Shown: in pieces, positions 31,742 through 42,791 of the stretch | Layout of the letters: every line of letters begins with the position of its first letter | Position numbering within the stretch: the stretch's first letter is position 1 | From: Gari tellinella | Taxonomy: Eukaryota; Mollusca; Bivalvia; Cardiida; Psammobiidae | Direction of reading: 5' to 3' | DNA: 64,000 nt | NCBI GenBank assembly: GCA_922989275.2 | Contig: OV277862.1 | Coordinates: forward strand, 47,083,786-47,147,785 | Position numbers and translations under genes: made by a program | The notes under the pieces: generated by a model | Database searches by the model: none | Seen by the model: the letters and a program-made list of their open reading frames with translations, nothing else | Told to the model about the DNA's origin: nothing

Positions 31742-31996
31742 CAGGGTTGCCATTTCTCCGGATTTTTCCTAAATCTTCGGATTTTTTTTCAGTATATGGT
31801 AGCTTAAAGCAGGCTGAAAGTAAAGCAGAATGCGCCTTAAGGCGCATTCTGCTTTACTGACAACCTGCTTTAAGTAGTCGTATGTCAACAAAACTAGAAA
31901 CAGCCTATGGGGTAAAGGTACGATTCGTAAAATCGCAATTGAAACATGCAAATTTGGAAATCTTAGGATTTTTTATATTAACTTATGGCAGCCCTG
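31742..31996 (+). mobile_element. Composite MITE, CAGGGYTGCCAT ends around a CCC-family core
   Basis: CAGGGTTGCCAT at the left and ATGGCAGCCCTG at the right are inverted repeats. The middle is the AAAGTAAAGCAGAATGCGCC hairpin plus CTATGGGGTAAAGG, the right end of the CCCATTACCCC family. The same junction GGTAAAGGTACGATTCG recurs (inverted) near 42860-42885, so this hybrid itself multiplied. Confidence 0.7.
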
Positions 31997-32552
31997 TTAG
32001 TTTATAACATTGTTTTGTGTTGTGCATGTGTGTCTGTATGTTTTATTGTTTATTTATTTCTTATATTTTCATCATGTATGATGGTAAAATAAAAGCAAAC
32101 TATGTATATATTACGGAAAACAAAACAAAATTTATCAATGTATGCATCCAAAACGTATGTCATGTAGCAAAAGGATGTGGATGCAATTTTTTGCGGTCAT
32201 TGCGTGGTTGACTAATTATGAATAATCCAACATTTTCCAACATACACATGTAGTTCATTTGCCCTTAAATTCTCTAAATCTTTACCGAGCTCGATGCTCT
32301 AACTTCTGATTAGAATCATAGGGTGTGATAGAGATACAGGCGCAAATCGATGCTCAGCCCCGTTCTAACTTTAAATTACGGATATGTTCGGCATTAGCGA
32401 GATCGCTTTATTAAAGTTCAATTTATGAAATACTGGTACGATCGATTTAACTATTTCCTCCCTGAAACCTCAAATGGACAAGTCTAGTTTCCAATTTAGT
32501 CTAGTCAATTTCTGACTTTTAAGGGTTGTTTTTGTCAATGTTTGGCATTATG
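31997..32552. other. No supported gene
   Basis: A frame at 32026-32211 plus would encode a short Cys-containing peptide with a hydrophobic N-terminus, but it lies in AT-rich DNA with no other support. The rest is featureless. Confidence 0.4.
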
Positions 32553-32621
32553 ACAAACAGTAAAGACCCTGATCAGAGGGCTCCTTTCGGAGCCCTCTGA
32601 TCTGGGTCTTCACTGTTTGCA
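32553..32621. repeat. CTGATCAGAGGGCTCC hairpin
   Basis: CAAACAGTAAAGACCCTGAT then CAGAGGGCTCC, a TTTC loop, and the complement ending in CACTGTTTGC. It is probably the core of a MITE whose right end is GGGTTCAAAGGGTTAA at about 32683-32698; the left end is unclear. Confidence 0.65.
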
Positions 32622-33140
32622 CAGGACAAGTGTACTATTCACATGTTCACTGTTTGAAAAAGACGCTTATATGCGGGACTAGGGTTCAAAGGGTTAAGCG
32701 AGTTTGAAGTATCGTGTTCCGACTTTATAAGGATGTTCGGTTATGAAATGAGTAATTCTACTAAAAATTCAAAGCAGTATTCTATGTTAAGGCAATGGGT
32801 GCATCCTTAGCTTTAAGTACTTGGTTGACTACATATGCACTTAAAATTGAACTGTACATAGATTGTCCGTTGGCCAAAGACTCTGATCACCAGATAGTTC
32901 AGATAAACAGGTATTATAAAACAATCGCGTTATTTAATCGATACCTGAGGCACAGGTTCGAACCTTTTTGCGGCAAGACGACCGCATACTGTATGAACAT
33001 GACTCACTGTAAACACGAAATATCGACATGACATGACATTACATCAATGTCAAGGCAGACATTCCTTATTGGAACAGACAATAGACTATTGCCTCTGCAA
33101 GCAGACGGTGCTCGAGAAGAGCATAGAACGTAAGTAATAG

Positions 33141-33298
33141 ATACACGACGAGTTTCGCTTTTAAAAGTGTACGGTATCAATCGAGGACAACAACAAATTG
33201 TCCGAGGTGAAGCCGAGGACATATTTGTTGTTCGTCTGAGCGAAACAGTCTTATTACGATTGATACCGTACACTTTTAAGGCGAATGAGTCGCTGTAT
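33141..33298. repeat. Hairpin element with AAAAGTGTACGGTATCAAT arms
   Basis: TTTAAAAGTGTACGGTATCA at the left pairs with TGATACCGTACACTTTTAAG at the right. Outer parts (ATACACGACGAGTTTCGC and GCGAATGAGTCGCTGTAT) pair less well. A minus-strand open frame across it (33004-33273) is structural. Confidence 0.65.
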
Positions 33299-33442
33299 CT
33301 GACTTATACGTAGATTTTAATACACACCATACACCGAGTCAATACATATGGGGGTCAATGTAATATAGCAAATTAATATATCCATTTCTAAAATATTGAA
33401 ACTCACGTAAACCAACTAATTATTATTTTCATTGGTCCTTTT

Positions 33443-34425
33443 TAGCTCGCCTGTTCGTAGAACAGCAGAGCTAATGTCATACCCCCGGTGTGAGCGTGAG
33501 TGAGCGTGAGCGTGAGCATGAGCGTGGCCAAGGTTAAAGTTTTTTGGACGGGTTGTTTTAAAGCTTAATACTTGTGCTAGGGTGCTGAAATGTTGTATGA
33601 AGGTTTATTAGGGGTCAAACATTGATGTTATGAAGTTATAATTTAAAAATATTTAATTTTGTCAGTATTTGACATGTTTTGGACTTAGGTATTTTACTAC
33701 AAAAGACCAGGTTAAAGTTTTTTGGACGGGTTGTTTTAAAGTTTAATACATGTACTAGGGGGCTGAAATTTTGTATGGAGGTTCATTGGGGGTCAAACAT
33801 TGATGTTATGAAGTTTATAGTTAAAAATAATTTTAATATTTGTCAATATTTGACATGTTTTGGACTCAGATATTTTGATACAACAGACCAGGTTAAAGTT
33901 TTTTGAACGGGTTGTTTTAAAGTTTAATACATGTGCTAGGGTGCTGAAATTGTGTATGAAGCTTCATTCGGTGTCAAAAATTGATGTTATGAAGTTGGAA
34001 TTTAAAAACAATTTTAATAATTGTCAACTTTTAACATGTTTTCGACTTAGGTTTTGTTACTACAAATCATCAGGTTAAAGTTTTTTGGACGGGTTGTTTT
34101 AAAGTTTAATACATATGCTAGAGTGCTGATTTTTTTATGGAGCTTCATTTGGGAACAAAAATTGAGGCTATGAAGTTTCTGATTAAAACTTATTTTAATT
34201 TATTTCAATTTTTGACATGTTTTGGACTTAGTTGTTTTGACCTCAAATCACCAGGCTGTTTTAAAGTTTAATACATGTGCTAAGTTTTACGGGTTGTACA
34301 AGTTTTATATAACTAGATTGAGACTCATCATTCATTTAATAATCTTTCTAAACTGAAAATTGATTTGTTTTGGATACAAGATGTTTTTAGATTTAAAGTT
34401 TAAGCAGGCGAGCATCAGGTGGATT
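33443..34425 (+). mobile_element. TTAGCTCGCCTGTTCG element with 180-bp tandem core
   Basis: The left end TTAGCTCGCCTGTTCG then GAACAGCAGAGCTAA folds on itself. A TGAGCG microsatellite follows. Tandem units of about 180 bases are marked by GGTTAAAGTTTTTTGGACGG at about 33532, 33711, 33891 and 34073, with a partial fifth. The right end GCAGGCGAGC near 34405 complements the left GCTCGCCTG. A truncated second copy starts at 54383. The TTAGCTC.CCTG start resembles the elements at 12308 and 19162. Confidence 0.7.
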
Positions 34426-34689
34426 TGTCACCCATTTCTGGTTATAACGTGCACGAGCATTCCGTGCAGCCTGTGTGCTGGGTCATGCCGTAAAATAACT
34501 ACGTATTTGTTTGTCTGCGCTCAGAATTAGTATTCAGCTATAGTAAGGTAAGCGCTGTTTTATCAATTTAGGTGATAAGATGTAGCCCGATATAATTCCT
34601 TTTCCGCTCCTTTATAATCAAACCAAGTACCAGATATGTTTCTCTTGAACAGGCACAATATTAAATAGCATTGTTTACTCTTGCACGGT

Positions 34690-35032
34690 AATATTGGCGT
34701 CTGCTTTGAAATTGCTGTCTGCACTTATTTTCCAACGCAATGTTTCGGGATTTGATTGCACGTATCAAGTGTATATAAGTTTGGATCCTGTTCAAACGCT
34801 GAGTTACTGTGTGTTTGATATTGAACCAAACTATACGTATTTGCAAAAGTTCGTTATCCCTTATCGTGGTGAATTGCCGTCTGCTTCAAACTTATCGTCT
34901 GCGGAAAATCTAAAAATCTTTCTTATGCTTTTCAAATTGAATTAAAAATGAAAATCAGTGCTAAACAATTTGGATCCAGATCACATGTCGCGTTACACGG
35001 CGTCTTCTATGGATCTAAACTGTTTGCAAATG
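34690..35032. other. Decayed hairpin-family remnants, no gene
   Basis: 34961-35030 reads AACAATTTGGATCCAGATCA, then CGGCGTCTTC and AAACTGTTTGC: a decayed hairpin. An earlier trace at about 34775-34845 (GTTTGGATCCTGTTCAAACG...TTGAACCAAAC) is similar. The short open frames here are by-products. Confidence 0.45.
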
Positions 35033-35056
35033 TTAGCCAAGCGGTACATGTACTCA

Positions 35057-35302
35057 CAGTGGAAAAACGTTATTATTTCCCAACAAACGCGTTGACGCTT
35101 AAACTTTATTTTCCATTTAAAACATTTTGGAGCCAGATCAGACGCCGGGTAATCCGGCTTCTGATCAAGATCCAAACTGTTTGCCACTCAGATGAAAAAA
35201 GATGATGAAAAATATAAAAAAAGTTTTTATTTTCTACATTTTGTGTTTTGCGTCTGCGTTTCGTTTGCGTTTAAACGGGGAAGAATTACGTTTTCTCCAC
35301 TG
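35057..35302 (+). mobile_element. CAGTGGAG MITE, diverged copy
   Basis: 246 bp between CAGTGGAAAAACGTTATTA and GTTTTCTCCACTG, followed by TA on the right but TC on the left. The hairpin and both AAACGCG and TTTGCGTTTAAACGGG parts are present with many substitutions. Confidence 0.7.
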
Positions 35303-35304
35303 TA

Positions 35305-37269
35305 GCATTACAAGGGTTACCTCGTCAATTTCCGGGCAGTGCAAGAGTTAAACCGGTGACCGCATGCTCACCACGTGCACCACGCCCGTAAAAAGTATAT
35401 AATAACAGAAAGTAAAACTGTCCGGTAACAGAAAAAAGTGTCCGGTATCAGACGTGAGAGGACACTTTTTGAATAGCTCTGCGGGGGGGGGGGGGGGGGG
35501 GGAGGGTATCCGCGTATAATTATATATCAATCATGAGTTACGGGGCACCAGCGTTAATACATGTATTTTCAAGGTATCACATATAACAGTATATTAAAGT
35601 ATTTCTACCATACTCCAAATTGCAAGCTGTTTATCCTGTAGTTTTCATCGCGTGAATACACAACAGCCTTTGCAAACAGTTTGGATTTCGATGTGACGAC
35701 GAGCATTTCGGCGTCCCATGAGGATTCATACAGCCTAATACACCGCGTACATATTTTCACAAGAATAAACACAATCTTATCAGAAATCTTCAAACCGGTA
35801 GTTCGTGTAGACTTTTTTAAGCAGGCTAAAGGTTAACTCAACTGTGCACGCTTAAAACTTGCACATTACTGACCAATATACGTTTCTGACTTCTCTGCTG
35901 AAAGCAAAGAAGACCAAGCGAAACATCGTAATGAGTTGAAATCGTTTAGATACATGAAAAGCAAGTGCGACACATATGACAGACATGTATAGGCCAATTT
36001 TGTTGACCTGGCAGGGTGGAGTTTCAATGCGGACCTTTGCACTTCAACTTTGGGAGCGGCAGCATGCTATTTTATTATTGGAATTTAAGGTTCATGTAAT
36101 GTCCCTGTACGAGAAAGAAATACCCACATTTGAAAAGTTGCATTACTCAATAACTATACCCTATTGGCTAAAACTATTTGCACACAGTATAAATAATTAG
36201 TCAATGAAAAGGAGCATGCCTCAATTTTCATTAATATAAGTGTACTTGTGATGTCAGAAGATCCAAAAGTAACGAACATGGAGTGAAAATAGCCTATTCA
36301 GCAGAATATATCAAACCACTTAATGGCACGTATTTTTGGAAATCTGGTAGAATACATACAAATAACCCATTACATACTGGGTACTCCTACACAGAATGTC
36401 TTACAAAAGTCAGAAAAACCCCTTGTAATTGGCCCTTAGAATACCCCATGCTTGATTCAAGGGCAGCCATTTGCATTTTACAAATTTGTAGAAGTTTGCC
36501 AACATTTAAAGTCCATTTACTCCAAATCTACAAAACCGATTGACAATTGTTATGTACGTGCGGACAGAGAAAAGAACAAGCAATATATGATTGATGGAAT
36601 GTCACTCACCCGAATCACTGCAGTTAGACAATATATCCGTTCAATTATATCCAGGTCAAAGAAATATGTAATTTGTCAAACACCTCGACTTTTCCGATTA
36701 ACCCGCATTTTCTCATTTTTTAATATCCATATTTTCAACTTTTATTTCAGTACACTATCGTTGTTTGATACATAAACAATAAAATAAGTACATTGCGCAT
36801 TACTTTCGATCATAAATTCCTCCGAATGTCACGATTCTTTAGCGGATTACTTGTCGGGAAAGTAATTCCGTCCCTGTACAGCTGACCTTTGTTTCAGGAA
36901 AATCAAGAGTTTGTCCCTTTAAATCACCTTTTTACACCCATTCAAGTATTCCACATCTTTTCGGCTATTGTAATGTTGATTAATATTTCACTTTGCGTTG
37001 CGATCTCTATTATATAAAGCGTACATTGTTGTGAAACTATTCAAGCTTTTGGCAGGTACAGGGTTAGATTCTCATGTATATACTATTGCACGATTTGGAC
37101 AAGGCTTTCTATGGTGTCCTAGTAGGGACACAACCGACGATTTCGTTAGGCAGAGACACACAATTCCTTTTTTTCCTTACTACTTTTTTCACGTATATTC
37201 TGCTTCTGCATTTCACACATACACACACATTAAAATACTGAAATAGTTCATAAGTATAATTATGCAACT
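35305..37269. other. No supported gene; 20-G run at 35483-35502
   Basis: A homopolymer of 20 G lies at 35483-35502. Open frames at 35976-36200, 36283-36543, 36452-36775 and 36998-37246 are short, carry no recognisable motif and are not linked by convincing splice sites. No transposon ends are clear. Confidence 0.5.
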
Positions 37270-38340
37270 ACCACCCTGATAGCCTTACTTCAGTAGTTGT
37301 AAGAATTTAAAAACAATCATAAGGGCACAGATATTTGGAAATTTAGTCAGAAACAATCATATATTAGTTTATCTGATGCTCAATTTGGTTTTCGTTCTAG
37401 GGGATCCTGCGTTTTACAGTTAATTGAATACATAGATGATTAGTCACATTACATTGAGGGTGATAGAATTTGGGAAAATATATTGTATATTTAGATTTTG
37501 TCAAAGCTTTTGAGAGCATAGTACATTAACGTTTTCTCGCAAAGTATCAATATTTGGTATCAGAGGGCCAGTTTTGTCATGGAAACGTGACTTTTTTACT
37601 GGACGTAGGCAATATGTATCTGTGAAAGGACCCTGGTCTTTTTCGTGGAAAGACATTTTAAGTAGGATACCCCGGGGAAGTGTCCTGGGACCCATATTAT
37701 TCATATGTTTTGTAATAGATGACCCCATACCCCTGAAGTTATACGTAGTATTGTGAAATTATTCGCTTATGGTACCAAACTATACAACAAAGACTTAGAT
37801 GCCTTACACTTAGTCAAAGTGGCTGTTGCGTTTTAATGTGAAAAATTACAGAACCATACACTTTGGAAGGGACAACCAATATTACCAGTATACTTTGAAT
37901 TTTGAGTCTTCTAGTGAAAAGGGGGATTTAGGGGTAATATTTTAACAGGATTAAAAAGTAAGCAGTCATATAGCTGAAAAAGATAACAAATCCAACAGTG
38001 TATTATCCTTAATAATCAGAATGTATGATTACATTGCGAAAAGCTATTTCATAATTTTGTACAAAGCACTCGTCAGGTCAATATGGAGACACTATTATCA
38101 TGTATTATGGTATCTATTCTTAAAAGAAGTGTTTAAAAATTATGTAAGCCTACCAATAAGCGTCTCCTCGATTGTCAACCTTACATGTACCGAAATATTG
38201 GTTTTCAAAAATTGCTTGGTCATCGACGAAGCCGTGGTGACATGATACAATGTTGAAAATAATTTTAAGAAATGGAGGATATACATATAGAAAGATTTTA
38301 CCTTAAAAATATTTTTTGAATTAAAAAAACATCATTTTAA
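37270..38340 (+). pseudogene. Decayed CR1-like reverse transcriptase
   Basis: Read across several frames with stops, the stretch gives in order: SVVCKNLKTIIR-like, SDAQFGFRSRGSCVLQLIEY (near 37375), FVKAF (near 37500), RRQYVSV, IPRGSVLGPILF (near 37665-37705), KLFAYGTKLYN where FADDTKLY is expected, RFNVKNYRTIHFG, EKGDLGVIF, YKALVRSIW and RRSRGDMIQ. This is the colinear order of a LINE reverse transcriptase. The catalytic Asp pair has become Tyr-Gly and many stops interrupt it, so it is dead. It is a different lineage from the 4.5-7.9 kb LINE. Tail remnants may reach about 38620. Confidence 0.75.
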
Positions 38341-39914
38341 GTTTACAACACTTTTCACAGAGAATTATGAACAACCGGATCTCACTTCAGTTTATATAGA
38401 ATTAAAAATAATAAATTTTGTTGATACATTTATATGCCGGATGAATTATTTTTGTAATCGAAGCTTCAATGTCATAGTCATGTGTTTGTGTACTTCATTG
38501 GATTAAAATCAAATATTGCATACTGTTTAATGAATAATTCAGTTGAGAGGGGTCGAAATGGAATATTCTTAATAATTAGAATGACCATACAGCATCTGGA
38601 AACAAACATTTACTTGATGCGCATTTAAAGTGATGTTAAAAAAGCACTAGTAACCACTGTTCCCTCCATTTTACGGATACATAGCAGAATACGCCCCTCA
38701 TTGATTTTACGTAACGTTTCAAAAACGTTGCCATTCCGAACAAAATGCACTTGGGAGGTCATTATGGTATAAATTTGATGATGTGACCCGACCTTGTTAT
38801 CAAATACATCCGATATGTGGGGCTTATGTCCGAGGATAAAACAGGCCAAGGCAGGACGTTAATGTATTTTTAGCAAGAAAGTGTGTGGTGATACGCGCCG
38901 TGTGATGCTTTATACATGTATTGTCAAGCTGAAAATGCCAGGTCCTTCCTTTCTTTTGCATGAATCGAATCACTGTGCTATTTAAAACATTGATAGTAAC
39001 GCTGAGCGTTGGCATTTTATTGAATAATAACCAAGTCAATTTCCAGAGTTCCCATTTACCCAACCCAGACCATAGCGCTGCCACCACCCATTATGTCTCT
39101 CTCGAACATATCGTTCTCCACGGTCACTCCTCCTTTTTGCGCATTGAGGCGAGCGGACCGTGGCGAGAGATTCTCTTGCCTTCGCGGTAATGAATGTAGC
39201 GCTGTTTACAGTGGAACACCTGTATCTGCGCACGTGCAAAGTAAGGAACACGTTGGTAAGCTTAGACGCATAAAGAGACCTGGGATTTGAATAGCAATTG
39301 TGTAATCGTTATACGCAATGAAGTCATTATAAGCATGTATATATCTTGCAACATGCGTTAAAACACAGTTATAGAAGAATTCTAGGAAGAGGATGGGCTT
39401 ATAAAGAAGCAGATCCTCCCGCGAGAGCCCAACAACGATTCTCAGTGTATTCTCAAGGTATAATTCAGTTAAAAAAAGACGAAAAAAACAATACAGTCTG
39501 CATATTTATACATGTAATAATGTTTGACAGAGGCTCGTGTTGCCCACCATACTTGGGAAAAAATAAGTAGTCCCCCATGGAAAAATAGTGTTGTCCTTGA
39601 AAATTGTTATTCTGTTGTTATTTGAGTGGATTTCGTCAGGATTTTGGTCCTACTACCTCATGTAAAGCATATTCTTCAAGATAGAGGAAGGATTTGTTGA
39701 ATTTCAGTACAGACAATGTGCTTCACATTTTGGTGCAAATCCAAACATATTGTTCAAAATCAAGATACACAGTTTTCCTTTCAAATTGTAAGCTATCTCA
39801 TAAGCTTGTTCATTTCAATACGAACATTTTGATATGAAATTATGCAACATTGTCCCATAAATGACCAAACAATCACCTTTCAAAAATGCACCAACAAACA
39901 CTTTACAAGAACCT
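38341..39914. other. No supported gene
   Basis: Short open frames (38625-38849 minus, 38824-39087 minus, 39093-39290 plus, 39346-39570 plus) overlap each other on opposite strands and show no domains. I see no RNA gene or element ends. Confidence 0.5.
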
Positions 39915-40165
39915 TAACGTTGTCGTCTGCCCGTTTTTCCAGGATTACATATTTGTGGACATTTTGACACAAGGAATACATGTTTAATGAAGAATGACAA
40001 ACAGCTTGAATCCGGATCAGGCACCGCGTTACGCGGCGTCTGATCTCGATTCAAATTGTTTGGAATTGTAAGCCAAGTCCTAACTTTCCCTCCTTTTACA
40101 ACTCCATTCGGACAACCACACACAATATTTGCCTCCAAGTGTTGTTGTAGAGAAGGAGCACTGTA
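39915..40165 (-). mobile_element. CTCCCTCTCTACAACG-type MITE, partial copy
   Basis: The right end GTTGTAGAGAAGGAGCACTG then TA matches the copies at 24262 and 45553. TTGTCGTCTGCCCGTTTTTC lies at the left, and the hairpin AAACAGCTTGAATCCGGATC...GATTCAAATTGTTTGG at about 40002-40062. The outer left end is missing. Confidence 0.6.
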
Positions 40166-41544
40166 TATACCATTTTCACGTGGATATGTTGAGAGTATCG
40201 GACAACAACGATATACTACTGAACTATACCTATAACTCCTAAAATCAAAAGTAAATTAGTTTATCTTTGCCAAAGATTAGCTCCGCCCTGCCAGGTGAAA
40301 AAAAATCGGCCTATAGACATTTATACGTTATCTATTTCCAATACCCAACACTGTTTTAGCTTTGGGAAACGTGTTAAGTGGACTCAGGATATCATAACCG
40401 TGGTTTTTTTTGTTTAGTGATATCTAATTTCATGGATTGTATTTTTATTCGGAAGTGGTAAGTAATAAGTATTATGATTTCTAAATATTAAGCAAACAGT
40501 CGTGTTTGTCATTGGACAAATACACATTTTGCTAATTTTGTCAATATTCCAGTTTGAGTATTTGAAAGCAATGTTACGATTTTCTGTTTGGTTGACCAGC
40601 GGTAATACTATTTAAGGAGTATTCGTTATATATTACCGTAACATATACAAACTATTGCAAAGTGATATTAATCTTCTGTAACATGCTCATGTCGCATAGA
40701 CAGCACTTGCGATTTTGCAATTCAATATTTCGGAAACGTCCTTCGTCAATAGCTATTCTGTGTGAGGGAATCTTATCGTTATTGCAGCAAAATGTTTCTC
40801 AGTTGTACAAAATTTAAATATTTAACCCTGAATTACTCTTAATATCTATGCAAGCTTTAAGTTTGTAGGAGGACCCAAGAAAGTTATACCATTGCTTTTA
40901 ACCCTGAGCATCTAACATTTCTATAACCCTTGCTAACTGAATTGTTGTTATTTTCATCGTTCCACAAATATCTTTTTCCCATGTCGTCAAGCATACACTT
41001 TACTTCTAAGACACAGGCGTCAACTATAACTGTGTTTACTTGGGCATAAAAATGTATTATATCGAAGAATGAACACTTATGAACCAGTATCTAAGTAACT
41101 TTTCTTTTCGTTGTAAATGTTACTGGACTTTACCTAACTAGCCATAAATTGCTGCGTTTGTAGTCAGAGTTCTGACTCTTAAAACCTGTTTTAGAAACTT
41201 TAAATAATTTAAATTCTCTCAATGTCTTGCCCTTTATGGAAACATAAGAGCTCAGATCAATACATTAATATAGGAACCTCTTAAGCTTTAACACATTCAC
41301 CCCTTTAACTTCAAATGGACAATTGCAGTTTCCAATTAAGTCTAGTCCATTTTTAACTATTTAAGGTATTTATGTTTCCACAGAATGACTAACCCTGATC
41401 AGATGCTAACACAAAATCAAACAAAGCCAATTTAAACAAAAATGTATGTTTCAAAATTGTTTGCCACTATTATTACTATAGTTTGTATGAGTTTATAAGA
41501 ATTTACAAATTGCTTCCCTTTTCTGCATTTCATTTGCGTTTAGA
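40166..41544. other. No supported gene
   Basis: AT-rich DNA. A decayed hairpin trace (CTAACCCTGATCAGATGC, 41390-41407) and AACTTCAAATGGACAATTGCA near 41317, shared with 32470 and inversely with 18215, suggest a decayed MITE at about 41300-41470. Confidence 0.45.
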
Positions 41545-41548
41545 TTAA

Positions 41549-41804
41549 ATCATTGCTCCATAAATACGTCTTTTTCCACACCTTTATTTTTTTTCAAATG
41601 ACAAAAATAGTTGCAATATATACACTCATAAATGTATATGCATGTAGCTATCTATAGTATATCGTAGAATCCTTTCCTTTATTTTATCAGATGTTATCTT
41701 AAAGCAGACTGACAGTAAAGCAGAATGCGCATTCTGCTTTACTTTCAATCTGCTTTAGGTGGGCACCTATTTTCAAAACTAGAAACAGACTATGGGATTA
41801 TGGA
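41549..41804 (+). mobile_element. CCCATTACCCC-family MITE, diverged
   Basis: TTAA then ATCATTGCTCCATAAATACG at the left, CTATGGGATTATGGATT at the right. The core hairpin is shortened: GACAGTAAAGCAGAATGCGC meets GCATTCTGCTTTACTTTC directly. Confidence 0.65.
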
Positions 41805-42128
41805 TTACACGGGAAAGAATAGCGATATCTGATCATGGAACAATTCTCTACTGTAAGGGAGTTGAGTGGTCACACAAGGCTCCATTAACTGTCAAATATC
41901 CACGGCCGCACTGTAATTTTCATCTGTTGTATTAAGAAATCTTGATCGATTGGCGGGACCAATGCAATCAGATAAACCTTAAATCTTCATTTCAGACCTG
42001 ACTGTCAGCGATCCATCTTCATTGTATCGGAACAAAATCGGAAACGCAGTTTACAATACACAGAGTACACCATTGCTACGAAAACGGATACTACAACAAT
42101 TCGGAAAGAATCAACTGAAGGATACATA

Positions 42129-42209
42129 ATGCAAGTATACAAGATAGTGTTCTCAACAGTAAGCTTTTGGATATTTGTACATGGAACAACTCTACCAGAG
42201 AAATTAGGT
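42129..42209 (+). CDS. Possible first coding exon with signal peptide (speculative)
   Basis: An ATG at 42129 opens a frame starting MQVYKIVFSTVSFWIFVHG, a basic-then-hydrophobic stretch ending in a plausible signal-peptidase site (VHG). At 42205-42214 the sequence is TTAGGTGAGA, a good splice-donor match. Without splicing the frame stops after 59 codons inside a repeat remnant. No downstream exon could be identified. It may be chance in AT-rich DNA. Confidence 0.2.
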
Positions 42210-42290
42210 GAGAATTTTGTTTCTGCTTCTATGACGTTTGAAACCTTTAAATGCGAATACAAATTTAATATTTCCGAAAGAAAATGCACA

Positions 42291-42352
42291 AGATCAAACG
42301 CTGGGTAGCTCGGCGTTTCATCCGGAACCAAACATTTTGCCACTTGGACAGT
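42291..42352. repeat. TGATCAGACGCC hairpin, decayed
   Basis: AGATCAAACGCTGGGTAGC pairs imperfectly with CTCGGCGTTTCATCCGG, followed by AACCAAACATTTTGCCACTT, the usual right flank. Confidence 0.5.
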
Positions 42353-42438
42353 AAATATAGAGAAGAGACAAAATAATCAGTTTTGGAATAAAGCAATCAA
42401 CAATTTAAGCAGACGGGTTGTATTCAATGCTAAAAGGG

Positions 42439-42693
42439 TTAAACACCATTACCCCATATTCTGTTTCTAGTTTTGGAAACAGGTGACCCCTTAAATCAGG
42501 TTGAAAACAAAGCAGAAAGCGCATTAAGGCGCATTCTGCTTTACTTTCAGCCAGCTTTAAGCTACCATCTGTAGGGATATAGAACTTTTTTTTCTTATGA
42601 TACATATTCATGACTATATAAATTGAAACTAATATTCATCAGTGGAAAATTAATTAAAGGCGTATAAAGGCGTATTTATGGGATAATTGGTTT
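42439..42693 (-). mobile_element. CCCATTACCCC-family MITE, inverted copy
   Basis: TTAA precedes ACACCATTACCCCATA at the left and follows GGGATAATTGG at the right. The core hairpin AAAGCAGAAAGCGCATTAAG with GGCGCATTCTGCTTTACTTT lies nearer the left, showing inverted orientation. Confidence 0.7.
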
Positions 42694-42791
42694 AACATGT
42701 TCCTTCATAGATATCAAAGTATATTGCCTAAATATAAAGTAAATGCATGATACTGTACTATTTCGCTATATTTAACAACTCACATCCATGC

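Noticed and set aside
32026..32211. A Cys-containing short secreted peptide
   Set aside because: The hydrophobic start is plausible, but the frame is short, in AT-rich DNA, and has no further support.
32940..32985. A tRNA gene suggested by GGTTCGAACC near 32956
   Set aside because: There is a B-box-like palindrome but no convincing A box, anticodon arm or acceptor pairing upstream.
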